From Pyruvatibacter mobilis (lineage in GTDB: Bacteria; Pseudomonadota; Alphaproteobacteria; CGMCC-115125), in the NCBI RefSeq assembly GCF_012848855.1, contig NZ_CP051630.1, positions 2,459,501-2,523,500 of the forward strand: a stretch of 64,000 bases of DNA. The letters are read 5' to 3'. The notes below the pieces were generated by a model. That model was not told the origin of the DNA and ran no database searches. It saw nothing but the letters and a program-made list of their open reading frames with translations. This document shows positions 27,471-36,068 of the stretch, in pieces (position 1 is the first letter of the stretch; each line of letters begins with the position of its first letter). The position numbers and the translations under genes were made by a program.

Positions 27471-27701
27471 GCGTTTACTCGTGTGTCGCCGGATCTGCGG
27501 CGGGTATGGACCGGATGCCTGCACCAGCGCAAGCGGCCCCCGCGCGAGGCGCAATCAGTGCGCCCCCTGCTCCAATCCGGCTTTTCCCCGTTGCGGGCCC
27601 CAGTTACAGGCCGAGGTAACCCGGCCCCCCAATGCTCCGCGTCCTTTATGCAGGACCTGCGGGCCTCAGAAATTCAGCAAATCGAATAATCAAATGCCGA
27701 T

Positions 27702-27731
27702 GGGGCGGCGCTCCGTCCGGAACGCCGCCCC
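27702..27731. other. Long intercistronic hairpin between pstS and pstC
   Basis: GGGGCGGCG (27702-27710) pairs with CGCCGCCCC (27723-27731), and inside it TCCG pairs with CGGA after one mismatch, giving a near-continuous 13-pair stem. No U-run follows in the leftward reading, so it is more likely an attenuator or mRNA-stabilising hairpin that raises PstS relative to PstC than a full terminator. Confidence 0.7.
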
Positions 27732-27745
27732 ACTGGCGGTCGGTC

Positions 27746-28780
27746 TTACATGGACAGCGGAGCCAGGTTCAGCGCATTTTCGCGCATGGCTTCGCGGTCA
27801 GCGTCCGGAAGCGGGATCAGGCCCTTGTCGATGGCGTAGCCTTCTTCGCCAATCGCCTTCTCAGCAACGAACTCGGCAACGAATTCCTTGATGCCCGGGA
27901 CGACGCCCACGTGCTCGTTCTTCACGTAGAAGTAGAGCGAACGGGACACCGGATAGTCGCCGGAAGCGATCGAGTCGAAGGTCGGCTGGGTGCCTTCCAC
28001 GATCGAGCCCTGCACCTTGTCGCGGTTCTCTTCGAGGAAGGAGAAACCGAAGATGGCGAGAGCGGCCGGGTTGGCTTCGACCTTCTGGACCATCAGGTTG
28101 TCGTTTTCACCGGCTTCGATGAAGCGGCCGTCTTCGCGCATCGTGTCGGAGATGGCGCGGAAGGCCTTCTTGTCCTGACCGCGCAGGTCGTTCAGGAAGT
28201 CGAACTTGCGGGCGCCCTTGCGCATCACGAGCTCAACGAAGGCGTCACGGGTGCCGGAGGTCGGGGGCGGGCCGAGAACTTCGATTTCCAGGTCCGGGAG
28301 GGACGGATCGATTTCGGACCACTTGGTGTAGGGGTTCTTGACGAGAACGTTTTCCTCGTTGGGAACCTGAGCGGCCAGGGCCAGGAACAGCTGCTGACGG
28401 GTCAGCTCGAACTGGTCAGCGGACTTGGCGTTGGCGATGACGATGCCGTCGTAGCCGATCTTCACCTCGGTGATGGTGATGCCGGCAGCCGTGCACTTCT
28501 CGAACTCGCTCTTCTTGATGCGGCGGGAAGCGTTGGTGATGTCCGGGTGCTCAAGGCCGATGCCGGCGCAGAACAGCTTCATGCCGCCGCCGGAACCAGT
28601 GGACTCAACCACCGGGGTCTTGAACTCGGTCGTCTTACCGAACTGCTCGGCCACGAGGGTCGAGAACGGGAAGACCGTCGAGGAACCGACGATCTGGATC
28701 TGGTCGCGGGCCTGCGCAGCACCCGCAAACGCGATCGACGCAACCGCTGCAGCAGCGATGGTCATATTGCGAATGTTCAT
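27746..28780 (-). CDS. pstS: Periplasmic phosphate-binding protein
   Basis: A 344-residue PstS with a cleavable signal peptide (MNIRNMTIAAAAVASIAFAGAAQA). Phosphate-contacting segments are visible: VGSSTVFPF at residue ~31, STGSGGGMKLF at ~60 and PPTSGTRDAFVE at ~172. It captures phosphate and delivers it to PstCA. Pho-box-like sites lie 219 bases upstream of the start, leaving an untranslated leader of roughly 200 bases. Confidence 0.94.
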   Translation of the reverse strand: MNIRNMTIAAAAVASIAFAGAAQARDQIQIVGSSTVFPFSTLVAEQFGKTTEFKTPVVESTGSGGGMKLFCAGIGLEHPDITNASRRIKKSEFEKCTAAGITITEVKIGYDGIVIANAKSADQFELTRQQLFLALAAQVPNEENVLVKNPYTKWSEIDPSLPDLEIEVLGPPPTSGTRDAFVELVMRKGARKFDFLNDLRGQDKKAFRAISDTMREDGRFIEAGENDNLMVQKVEANPAALAIFGFSFLEENRDKVQGSIVEGTQPTFDSIASGDYPVSRSLYFYVKNEHVGVVPGIKEFVAEFVAEKAIGEEGYAIDKGLIPLPDADREAMRENALNLAPLSM

Positions 28781-28998
28781 GATTTCTCCATCCGGTTGGA
28801 AATCTTTTGAGACCGCCCCCCTGGGTCACCTCATGGCGACCTGGCAACGATCCTGAGACAAAGAACTGGGACTGCACACGCCCGAAATACGCCGAACGCG
28901 CTTGCCCCAAAATGGGTGACACCATCCCAAGCCGACCGTCTCAGTGGATCGGTTGCGCGGACCGTAGGGCTGACGCGCGACCGATTTATTACGGACAT

Positions 28999-29051
28999 AT
29001 GACGGTTCGGTGACACCCGTTATGGGGTCTGGAATGTGACTGAAATGTCAG
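28999..29051 (-). promoter_or_regulatory. Pho-box-like repeats and -10 of the pstS promoter
   Basis: Read leftward, GTGTCAC-CGAA-CCGTCAT (29016-28999) fits the two-half-site Pho box (CTGTCAT-N4-CTGTCAT) with 11-base periodicity. A weaker copy, CTGACAT-TTCA-GTCACAT, lies at 29051-29034. Seven bases downstream of the first is TAATAA (28991-28986), a good -10. PhoB bound to the boxes would replace a -35 element. The gene order (phoR ends at 29081) fits a separate pst promoter here. Confidence 0.65.
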
Positions 29052-29080
29052 GAAATCCGCCGGTTTTTGAGGCAGTTTGC

Positions 29081-30631
29081 CTATTGGGCCGCGTCCACGC
29101 GGGGGCGGCGACGGCCTGAGGGCGACTCTTTTGTGTCACCCGCCGTGACAGCGTCTGCGGCGTCCGTTGCGGGCGTTCCGGCGGGCAGGCTGCGGGTGGC
29201 CGGGTCCACCGGCAGGAAGACCTTGAAGGTTGAGCCCTGGCCGATGCGGCTGTCGATCGACAGGGACCCCATGTGGCGGCTGACGATGTGCTTGACGATG
29301 GCAAGGCCGAGGCCGGTGCCGCCACGGCGGCGGCTCTGCTCGACATCGACGCGGTAGAACCGCTCGGTCAGGCGGGGAATGTGTTCCCGCTCGATGCCGG
29401 GGCCCCAGTCGCGCACGCTCATGACAATGCTGCCGGGCAGGCTGGACGGCCTTTCGTCGTCCATCCGGTCGTTGGCCGGGTTCGGGTCTGCCGACGGCCG
29501 GTCGCGCCGCAGGGTGACCTCCACCCGCCCGCCGGTGCTGCCATACTTGATCGCATTGGCCAGCAGGTTCTGGCAGACCTGCACCAGTTCGTCCCGGTCA
29601 CCCAGGGGCCGGGGCAGGCCGTCCTCGACGGAGACCTCGATCTCGACGCCCTCGCGCTCGGCCAGCGGCGTCAGCATGTCCACCGTGTCATTGACGATGG
29701 CGCCCATGTCCACATGGCCCGCGGGCCGCACATGCTCGTTGAGCTCGATGCGGCTCAGGGACAGGAGGTCGTTGATCAGGCGGCCCATGCGCTCGGCCTG
29801 CTCCTGCATGATGGCGAGGAACTTGTCGCGCGCCTCCGGGTCATCGCGGGCGGGGCCGCGCAGGGTCTCGACGAAGCCGGACATGGAGGCCAGCGGCGTG
29901 CGCAGCTCATGGCTGGCATTGGCCACGAAGTCGGCGCGCATCTGTTCGGCGCGCTTGATGGTGGTGAGGTCGTGCAGGAGTATCAGCACGTTGCGCTGGC
30001 GGTCGCGGGAGCCGGACATGGCGCCGTCGCGCCCCGGTTCGGCTGCGGCGATGACCGGCGCGATGAAGGCGTGGTAGTGGCGCTCGATCGGCACGGGCTG
30101 GGTGTATTCCACCACCTGGGCGGCTTCCCCCGCCACCACCTGCGCCACCGCCTCCAGCACTTCCGGCACGCGCATGACGGTGGAGATGTGCCGCCGGGCT
30201 GCGGCCTCGCCGACAATGCCCGTGGCGGCACGGTTGTGCAGCACGATGCGGCCGGAACGGTCGAGCAGGATGATCGGGTCCGGCAGGCGCTCGATGATGG
30301 CGACGCCGGTCTCAGGGGTGAGCGGGAACTGGGCGCGCACGGTGGCGGGCTGGGTGAGCGGCATTTCCACCCGCCGCACGGTACGGCTGGCGCGGGGGGC
30401 ATACTTAAGCCACAGGGCAGCAAGCCCCGCGACGGCACCGGCCATGAGGATAGCGGAGCTTGCCTTGAGCGCGCCGAGAAACGCCCCCAGCCCGATGATG
30501 GCCATGCCGCCGAAGGCGACAACGCCCACATCCAGGGTGCGGGTGCGCACGTGATCTTCCGACGCGGCGGGCCGCAACCCGCGGGACAGGAAGGAGTCGT
30601 TTTCCGGGGTTCCCGGCTTGTCGTCCGCCAT
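29081..30631 (-). CDS. phoR: Phosphate regulon sensor histidine kinase
   Basis: A 516-residue kinase. Two membrane helices (~res 33-75) are followed by a PAS domain (RLPDPIILLDRSGRIVLHNRA, ~110-200). The HisKA box NASHELRTPLASMSG follows, then the ATPase N-box NLLANAIKYG, DWGPGIE and GGTGLGLAIVKH. It phosphorylates PhoB under phosphate limitation in concert with PhoU. ATG 30631 begins after GGAGTGAAG; eleven upstream in-frame residues are not needed. The C-terminal ~35 residues are a low-complexity tail. Confidence 0.92.
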   Translation of the reverse strand: MADDKPGTPENDSFLSRGLRPAASEDHVRTRTLDVGVVAFGGMAIIGLGAFLGALKASSAILMAGAVAGLAALWLKYAPRASRTVRRVEMPLTQPATVRAQFPLTPETGVAIIERLPDPIILLDRSGRIVLHNRAATGIVGEAAARRHISTVMRVPEVLEAVAQVVAGEAAQVVEYTQPVPIERHYHAFIAPVIAAAEPGRDGAMSGSRDRQRNVLILLHDLTTIKRAEQMRADFVANASHELRTPLASMSGFVETLRGPARDDPEARDKFLAIMQEQAERMGRLINDLLSLSRIELNEHVRPAGHVDMGAIVNDTVDMLTPLAEREGVEIEVSVEDGLPRPLGDRDELVQVCQNLLANAIKYGSTGGRVEVTLRRDRPSADPNPANDRMDDERPSSLPGSIVMSVRDWGPGIEREHIPRLTERFYRVDVEQSRRRGGTGLGLAIVKHIVSRHMGSLSIDSRIGQGSTFKVFLPVDPATRSLPAGTPATDAADAVTAGDTKESPSGRRRPRVDAAQ

Positions 30632-30986
30632 CTTCACTCCACACCTCAAGGCAGGATCCTGCATGCCGGGCCGGCCTCCCCCGAATCAGGGGCGAGTCCG
30701 CCCCCATCAGACCAGGGCCGGGCCCGGGCGCATATCAAGATGCGCCGCGCCGTGGCCGCCACCCCGTTTCACAGTGAGGACAGCGACAGGCGCTTTAACG
30801 TGCAGGAGCACGAAGGACCACCGCATACGCGTCTTTCGTGACACTTCAGTAGCACCGGTCAGTAACACCGAAACAGCACCTGAAGATCACCGGCCCCTGC
30901 CGCGCGCATGGCGCTCAGGGTCTGTGCCGGTGGCATGTCACGTCATCCAGAACGGAGTCGCGGTGCGCAGTGTACCGCGCCTTGGG
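30632..30986. other. Intergenic region upstream of phoR
   Basis: A 355-base spacer between the phoR start and the end of the acyl-CoA dehydrogenase gene. It must hold the phoR promoter. The only clear structure is a palindrome, GGCGCAT-ATCAAG-ATGCGCC, at 30727-30746. I saw no convincing Pho box here and no ORF with coding character. Confidence 0.5.
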
Positions 30987-32207
30987 TCAGGTCCCAAAAT
31001 CCCAACTGCCGCCGGAGTGATAATGCTTGAGCACATTCTTGGCGATGAGGATGCGGTGCACTTCGTCCGGGCCGTCGGCGAGCCTGAGCGTGCGGGCGCC
31101 GGTATACATGCCTGCCAGCGGCGTATCGCCTGAGACGCCCAGCGCGCCGTGCACCTGGATCGCCCTGTCCACCACGCGCTCGAAGGCTGCGGGCACGAAG
31201 ACCTTGATGGCCGAGATATCGGTGCGGGCGTCGCCGCCTTCATCCATCACGCGGGCGCAGTTGATGGTCATCAGGCGGGCGGCCTGGATGTCCATGTAGC
31301 TGTCGGCGATGAAGCCCTGGACGAACTGCTTGGTTTCCAGCTTGCCGCCATGGACGTCGCGGTCCATGGAGCGGCGCACCATCATGTCGAAGGCACGCCA
31401 CATGGCGCCGATGGAATTCATGCAGTGAAAAACACGCCCCGCGCCCAGACGGTCCTGGGCGGCCTGGTGGCCGGAGCCGACGCGGCCGAGCGCGTTGTCC
31501 ACCGGCACGCGCACATCTTTATAGGTGATCTCGCAATGATCGCCGTTGGTGTGGCCCCAGACGGGGACCGAGCGGACGATCTCGAGGCCGGGCGTGTCCA
31601 TGGGCACGATGATCTGCACCATGGTGTCGTCCGGCTTGCCTGCCTCCGGCGTTTCGCGCGCCGTGCGGCACATGACTATGGCGAAGTCGGCGCGGCGGGC
31701 ATTTGAGGTGAACCATTTGTGGCCGTTGATGACCCACTCATCCCCGTCGCGCACGGCGCGGGTCTGGATCGAGCGGGGGTCGGAGCCCGCATTGCCCGGC
31801 TCGGTCATGGAGAAGCAGCTTTCCATCTCGCCGGAGATGAGCGGCTCGAGCCATTGTTTCTTCTGCTCTTCGGTGCCGTATTTGAGCAGCACTTTCTGGT
31901 TGCCGGAATTGGGCGCGACGACGCCGAACAGACGCGCGGAGAAGGGCGACCAGGCCAGCACTTCGTTCATGTAGGCATGGGCGAGAAAGCCGATGCCCAT
32001 GCCGCCATATTCCGTCGGCAGATGCGGCGCCCAGAGGCCGCGCTCCTTTACCAGCTCGCGGATATGGGCGCGGACGGGTTCCGCCTCCTTGCCGCCCTTG
32101 AAGAGCACGGGTTCTGCGGGAATGATTTCGGCATTGACGATGTCAGCCGTCCTCAGCCGGATGTCGTTGACGTCATCCGACAGGCCGGGAATCGGCGCGA
32201 TTTCCAT
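30987..32207 (-). CDS. Acyl-CoA dehydrogenase family protein
   Basis: A 406-residue flavoprotein dehydrogenase with the full domain order. The N-terminal helical domain has LPTEYGGMGIG, the FAD-contacting beta domain has FSMTEPGNAGSDP and NGHKWFTSNARRADF, and the C-terminal helical bundle has QVHGALGVSGDTPLAGMY. It resembles the ACAD10/11-like subgroup of bacterial enzymes, but chain-length preference cannot be judged. It lies 22 bases downstream of the hypothetical gene starting at 33222, same strand. Confidence 0.88.
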   Translation of the reverse strand: MEIAPIPGLSDDVNDIRLRTADIVNAEIIPAEPVLFKGGKEAEPVRAHIRELVKERGLWAPHLPTEYGGMGIGFLAHAYMNEVLAWSPFSARLFGVVAPNSGNQKVLLKYGTEEQKKQWLEPLISGEMESCFSMTEPGNAGSDPRSIQTRAVRDGDEWVINGHKWFTSNARRADFAIVMCRTARETPEAGKPDDTMVQIIVPMDTPGLEIVRSVPVWGHTNGDHCEITYKDVRVPVDNALGRVGSGHQAAQDRLGAGRVFHCMNSIGAMWRAFDMMVRRSMDRDVHGGKLETKQFVQGFIADSYMDIQAARLMTINCARVMDEGGDARTDISAIKVFVPAAFERVVDRAIQVHGALGVSGDTPLAGMYTGARTLRLADGPDEVHRILIAKNVLKHYHSGGSWDFGT

Positions 32208-32229
32208 GGGGTCCTCACCTGACTTTTCT

Positions 32230-33222
32230 TTAAGCGATTATGTTTATCGCCCCAAGACTAGCCGATGTGGGTGAGGAGATGGCAAGCAGCGCCTGATCGA
32301 CATCCTCAAGCGCGCGCAGGGCGCGGCGGTTTTCCTCGCCGTTCCGGGGAGCGCCGGCCTCATCCTCCTGCGTGTCCTGACCACGCTTGATGAGGCTTTC
32401 CAGCTCGGCCTTGAGCTGGCGGATGGTATTGACAAACTCATCCTCCGACTTGGCGGCGTCGAGGGATTTCTGCTGTTCCGCTGCCAGGGACTGATAGGCC
32501 TCGGCGCGGGCCCGGTCGGGGTGGGTGTCTTCCGTGCCGGGGGTTTCGTCGGACGTTTCACCGGATGTCCCGGCGGCTTCGCCCTGTTGCTCCGTACCCG
32601 GAGCCTCGGGGGTGTCATTGCCGGTGGTCTGATCTGCCGCGGCAGTGTCCGGTGTTGCTGCAGGCGCATCTGTCGCAGTAGTTGTTTCGGTGGCTGTCTC
32701 GGTTGCCGTCCTGGTTGCTTGCGCGTCCGCAGGAGCCGTTGCGCCTGCATCATCGATGCTCGGAGCTTCGGTGCCGGTGAGGGATGAGGTGTCGCCGCCG
32801 GCACTGGCATATTCCTTCACGGCGGTCGCCAGTTCGCGGCTGAGCCGGGCAGCCTGACGGGCGGCGGCTTCCGGATTGACGGCGGCGAGCACGCGCAGGG
32901 CTTCAAGCTGCTTCTTGATTTCCTCGATCTTCTGCTTGGCTCGGGCCTTGCGGGCTTCGGACGGGTCGGCCTGCTTCCGCAAGGCATCAAGCCCGGCCTT
33001 GGTCTCCTTGTCCTCGGCCAGTTTCTTTTCCAGCGCTTCGGTGTTGGTGGCACCGGCCTTCTTGAGCGCGCCGAGCAGGGCATCCGCCGGGTCCCGGCGG
33101 CCAGCGGATTCGGCTCCCGTCAGGGCGCCTGAGGGTGTTGCCGCCCGCTGCTTGAGCAGATCGGCCACCGAGGGCTGGCGCTGCAGCGGACCTGCCGCAC
33201 CTGAGAAGAGTGCCTTGACCAT
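32230..33222 (-). CDS. Hypothetical coiled-coil protein with Thr/Ala-rich linker
   Basis: A 330-residue protein I do not recognise. Residues ~55-125 are highly charged and heptad-like (ALEKKLAEDKETKAGLDAL, ARAKQKIEEIKKQLEALRVL), suggesting a coiled coil. Residues ~150-235 are a Thr/Ala/Glu/Gly-rich, probably disordered linker with DNA micro-repeats such as repeated ACxGAxACx codons for TETATETTT. A second helical segment (~235-310) ends in the hydrophobic tail ASLGAINIIA. No signal peptide. ATG 33222 avoids a non-conserved 17-residue extension. Codon use is like its neighbours. Confidence 0.7.
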   Translation of the reverse strand: MVKALFSGAAGPLQRQPSVADLLKQRAATPSGALTGAESAGRRDPADALLGALKKAGATNTEALEKKLAEDKETKAGLDALRKQADPSEARKARAKQKIEEIKKQLEALRVLAAVNPEAAARQAARLSRELATAVKEYASAGGDTSSLTGTEAPSIDDAGATAPADAQATRTATETATETTTATDAPAATPDTAAADQTTGNDTPEAPGTEQQGEAAGTSGETSDETPGTEDTHPDRARAEAYQSLAAEQQKSLDAAKSEDEFVNTIRQLKAELESLIKRGQDTQEDEAGAPRNGEENRRALRALEDVDQALLAISSPTSASLGAINIIA

Positions 33223-33464
33223 GGGGCGCCCATGTCCTTCGCGTCCTGCCGTGCACACCCGCGATACAGCCACGGGTTTCAGAGTTCGGGATGACTATCC
33301 GCCCGCAGGGTTAATGATGTGTGGCCGAGCGGAGGAATGTGATGACAGGCAGCAGGCAGGCCCCAAGCAGGCCTCGTGCGGTTGTTGCGCCGGGTCCGTA
33401 AGGTGTGCTTATCTTCCGCACCAATACTGACAAAAAGTCATATCAAGGTTCAGGGACGCGCATC

Positions 33465-34301
33465 ATGACCCAGATTTCAGGCTCCACCATTTTCATCACC
33501 GGCTGTGCCTCGGGCATCGGTCGGGCCCTGGTGAAGCATGCCATCCAGCACGGCGCCGCGCGGGTGATCGCAACTGATGTGGACATGAAGGGGCTCGAGG
33601 AAACCGCTGCGCAGGCGCGGGGCCTGGGGTCCGGCGCGGTCGAGACGCATATGCTGGACGTGGCCAGCAAGGACGCGGTCTATGACCTGGCCGCGCAGGT
33701 GACGGCTGATTACGGCACGCCGGACATCATTATCAACAATGCGGGCGTTGCCCTGTTCGCCCAGGTCTCGGAAATGGCCTATGAGGATTTCGAGTGGGTG
33801 ATGGACATCGATTTCTGGGGCATGGTCTATGGCACCAAGGCCTTCCTCAACCAGATGATCGAGCGCAAGCGCGGGCACATCGTGAATGTGTCGTCGATCT
33901 TCGGGATGATCGCGGTGCCGGGGAATTCCGCCTATCACGCGGCCAAGTTCGGCATCCGCGGCTTTACCGAAAGCCTGCGCGCGGAAATGACGGCGGACGC
34001 GACCAATGTGAAGATCTCCTGCGTGCATCCCGGCGGCATCAAGACCAATGTGGCGCGCAATGCCCGGCTGGCGCAGAACGAGGAGCTGCTGGCGCGCAAG
34101 GAAGAGATCACGCAAGGTTTTGACGATTTCGCCCGCACGACGCCCGAAGAGGCAGCACGGGTGATCTTCACCGGGATCGAGAAGGATAACCCGCGTATCC
34201 TGATCGGCGGCGACGCCCGCTTCATGGACCGCATCCAGCGGCTGATGCCGGTGAAGTACCAGAACATCCTCGGCCGGCTGTTCCGCCGCAACGAGGACTG
34301 A
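33465..34301 (+). CDS. SDR family NAD(P)-dependent oxidoreductase
   Basis: A 278-residue classical short-chain dehydrogenase: cofactor motif TGCASGIG (residues 13-20), NNAGV, catalytic serine in VSSIFG and YHAAK. The C-terminal part (DARFMDRIQRLMPVKYQNIL) matches the alphaproteobacterial SDRs annotated as acetoin/diacetyl-reductase-like, but the real substrate is unknown. The start at 33465 begins the conserved fold; 20 in-frame residues upstream look non-coding. It is divergent from the coiled-coil gene and followed by palindromic repeats. Confidence 0.85.
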   Translation: MTQISGSTIFITGCASGIGRALVKHAIQHGAARVIATDVDMKGLEETAAQARGLGSGAVETHMLDVASKDAVYDLAAQVTADYGTPDIIINNAGVALFAQVSEMAYEDFEWVMDIDFWGMVYGTKAFLNQMIERKRGHIVNVSSIFGMIAVPGNSAYHAAKFGIRGFTESLRAEMTADATNVKISCVHPGGIKTNVARNARLAQNEELLARKEEITQGFDDFARTTPEEAARVIFTGIEKDNPRILIGGDARFMDRIQRLMPVKYQNILGRLFRRNED

Positions 34302-34340
34302 GCGGCAGCGCGGGGGGCTCTGCGTGCCCTCAGCCTGAGA

Positions 34341-34471
34341 CCCTCCGGTCAAGCCGGAGGGATGGCGGCTATTGGTTATTCGTGAAAGGCCTGCGCTCCT
34401 GCCCCTCTCCCTCGAGGGGAGAGGTGACTTTGTTTCGCCCTCCCCGGCATCCCTTTGGCTTGACCGGAGGG
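34341..34471. repeat. Cluster of short palindromic repeats after the SDR gene
   Basis: CCCTCCGG-TCAAG-CCGGAGGG (34341-34361) is a perfect hairpin. A 21-base near copy in the opposite orientation, CCCTTTGGCTTGACCGGAGG, lies at 34451-34471. Between them CCTCTCCCTCGAGGGGAGAG (34404-34424) forms another hairpin. No T-runs follow, so these look like dispersed REP-like elements rather than ordinary terminators. Confidence 0.6.
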
Positions 34472-34572
34472 CCTACTCACAGCGCCGCTCGCCGCAGCAG
34501 ACGCGTGCCCCGCAAGTGGTTGGCGCGGCTTGGGTTTTTCTCTATAACGCGGGCCCTTGAGGATGAAGGGCC

Positions 34573-35307
34573 ATGACGCACAAGACCAACAGGAAGAAAG
34601 AGATCGAGCCGCTGGTGCTGCCGGCGGGCGACAAGCTGCTGCTGCATTCGTGCTGCGCGCCGTGCTCGGGCGACGTGATGAACGAGCTTGCGCGGTCAGG
34701 CATCGACTACACGATCCTGTTCTACAACCCGAATATTCATCCGCGTAAGGAATATGACCTCCGCAAGGAGGAGAACATGCGCTACGCGGAGAAGCTGGGC
34801 GTGCCCTTCGTTGACCTCGATTACGACAAGGACAACTGGTTTACGCGCATCAAGGGCTTCGAAGACGAGCCGGAGCGCGGGCACCGCTGCACGCTGTGCT
34901 TCGACATGCGGTTCGAGCGGACGGCGCTTTACGGGCATGAGCACGGGTTTTCCACCATCTGCTCGACGCTGGGCACCTCGCGCTGGAAGGACTTCAACCA
35001 GATCAACGGCTCCGGCGAGCGGGCCGCTGCGCGCTATCCGGACATGGTTTACTGGACCCATAACTGGCGCAAGGGCGGCGGCAGCCAGCGGATGCTGGAT
35101 GTGTCCAAGGAAGAAGAGTTCTATCAGCAGGAATATTGCGGCTGCGTCTATTCCCTGCGCGACACCAACAAGCACCGCATGGACCAGGGCCGCCCGCCGA
35201 TCCGCCACGGCGTGAAGTATTACGGCAAGCCGGAAACGGATTACGAAGCCCAGGCGATGGCTGAGAAAGCGCAGCAGGCCGGGGATACCGGCCAGCAGGA
35301 CCGCTAG
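34573..35307 (+). CDS. queH: Epoxyqueuosine reductase QueH
   Basis: A 244-residue QueH (DUF208). The cysteine pairs that hold the iron-sulfur cluster and metal are present: SCCAPCSG near residue 26, RCTLCFDMR near 110, and EEYCGCVYS near 185. It performs the last step of queuosine synthesis in tRNA, replacing the cobalamin-dependent QueG. The end overlaps the convergent TetR gene by four bases. No other queuosine genes are in the window. Confidence 0.92.
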   Translation: MTHKTNRKKEIEPLVLPAGDKLLLHSCCAPCSGDVMNELARSGIDYTILFYNPNIHPRKEYDLRKEENMRYAEKLGVPFVDLDYDKDNWFTRIKGFEDEPERGHRCTLCFDMRFERTALYGHEHGFSTICSTLGTSRWKDFNQINGSGERAAARYPDMVYWTHNWRKGGGSQRMLDVSKEEEFYQQEYCGCVYSLRDTNKHRMDQGRPPIRHGVKYYGKPETDYEAQAMAEKAQQAGDTGQQDR

Positions 35308-35969
35308 GCTACCGCCTCCTCGCGGGTGAGTTCCCTCACAAGCAGCTTGCGGGCGGCCTGCTCGAAGGCGGGGTCGAGCCAGGGGGCGAAGACGTCGAAG
35401 ATCTGAAGCGCGCCGCGGGCCATGTCGCCGCGCACCAGGGCGCCTTCGGGTTTCTCCACTTTCAGGAAACTGATCCAGCCGCTCCAGGTGAGCCAGGTGT
35501 TGAGCGCGATGGAGGCCCGCAGGCGGGCTGCCTCAGCGCGCCCCCGGGGCAGCTTTGCCGTGCCCTGTTTCGCCAGCATGGAGACGATGTCCTCAAGCGC
35601 CTCGAGGCTCCACATCTGGAAGGCCCGGTGGCGGCGTGCCAGCGCGGGGTCGGCGGCCAGCAGGTCGGTCTGGCCGGCAAAGAAGAAGCGGTAGGTCCAG
35701 GCGAAATCGACGGCATTGATATAGAAGGCGGCGAAGCGGTCCGGCGTGATGCCGCGATCAAGCCCCGCAATCAGGCTTTCGCGGAAGCCCGTCTCGAAGC
35801 GGGCATAGATCTCGGCGACGATCTGTTCGCGGCTCTTGAAGTGATAGTAGAGATTCCCCGGGCTCACCCCCAGCGCCTCGGCGATGCGCGTGGTGCCGGT
35901 GGCGGACACGCCCTCGCGGTTCATCAGCTGCCGCGCGCCTTCGATGATTTTTTCCCGGTTTCCTGCCAT
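35304..35969 (-). CDS. TetR family transcriptional regulator
   Basis: A 221-residue repressor. The helix-turn-helix spans residues ~5-50 ([16 protein letters not shown] ... [25 protein letters not shown]). The ligand domain has [18 protein letters not shown], the TetR_C-like region of the Alphaproteobacterial fatty-acid/xenobiotic group. ATG 35969 is preferred; ATG 35981 is possible. It is divergent from a metal-dependent hydrolase gene over 99 bases that contain two adjoining dyads, so it very likely represses both itself and that operon. Confidence 0.9.
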   Translation of the reverse strand: MAGNREKIIEGARQLMNREGVSATGTTRIAEALGVSPGNLYYHFKSREQIVAEIYARFETGFRESLIAGLDRGITPDRFAAFYINAVDFAWTYRFFFAGQTDLLAADPALARRHRAFQMWSLEALEDIVSMLAKQGTAKLPRGRAEAARLRASIALNTWLTWSGWISFLKVEKPEGALVRGDMARGALQIFDVFAPWLDPAFEQAARKLLVRELTREEAVA

Positions 35970-36011
35970 GCGCCCGACCATACACGGGCCATTGCTTGAC
36001 GCCCACCGGAA

Positions 36012-36050
36012 ATTAGAGGAAAACATCTAAACTAGATTATTTCCTCTAAT
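36012..36050. promoter_or_regulatory. Double TetR-type operator, fully symmetric over 39 bp
   Basis: ATTAGAGGAAA (36012-36022) and TTTCCTCTAAT (36040-36050) are perfect inverted arms around an inner dyad ATCTA-AAC-TAGAT (36025-36037), all centred on 36031. It can be read as two adjacent 18-bp sites, TTAGAGGAAAACATCTAA (36013-36030) and the inverted TTAGAGGAAATAATCTAG (36049-36032). It lies between the TetR gene and its divergent target. Confidence 0.85.
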
Positions 36051-36068
36051 CGCCGCGGGAGGCACGGG

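Noticed and set aside
26031-27689. A 552-codon plus-strand frame opposite pstC
   Set aside because: Composition is that of a reverse-strand shadow (His, Asp, Gly and Gln runs); pstC on the other strand is unmistakable.
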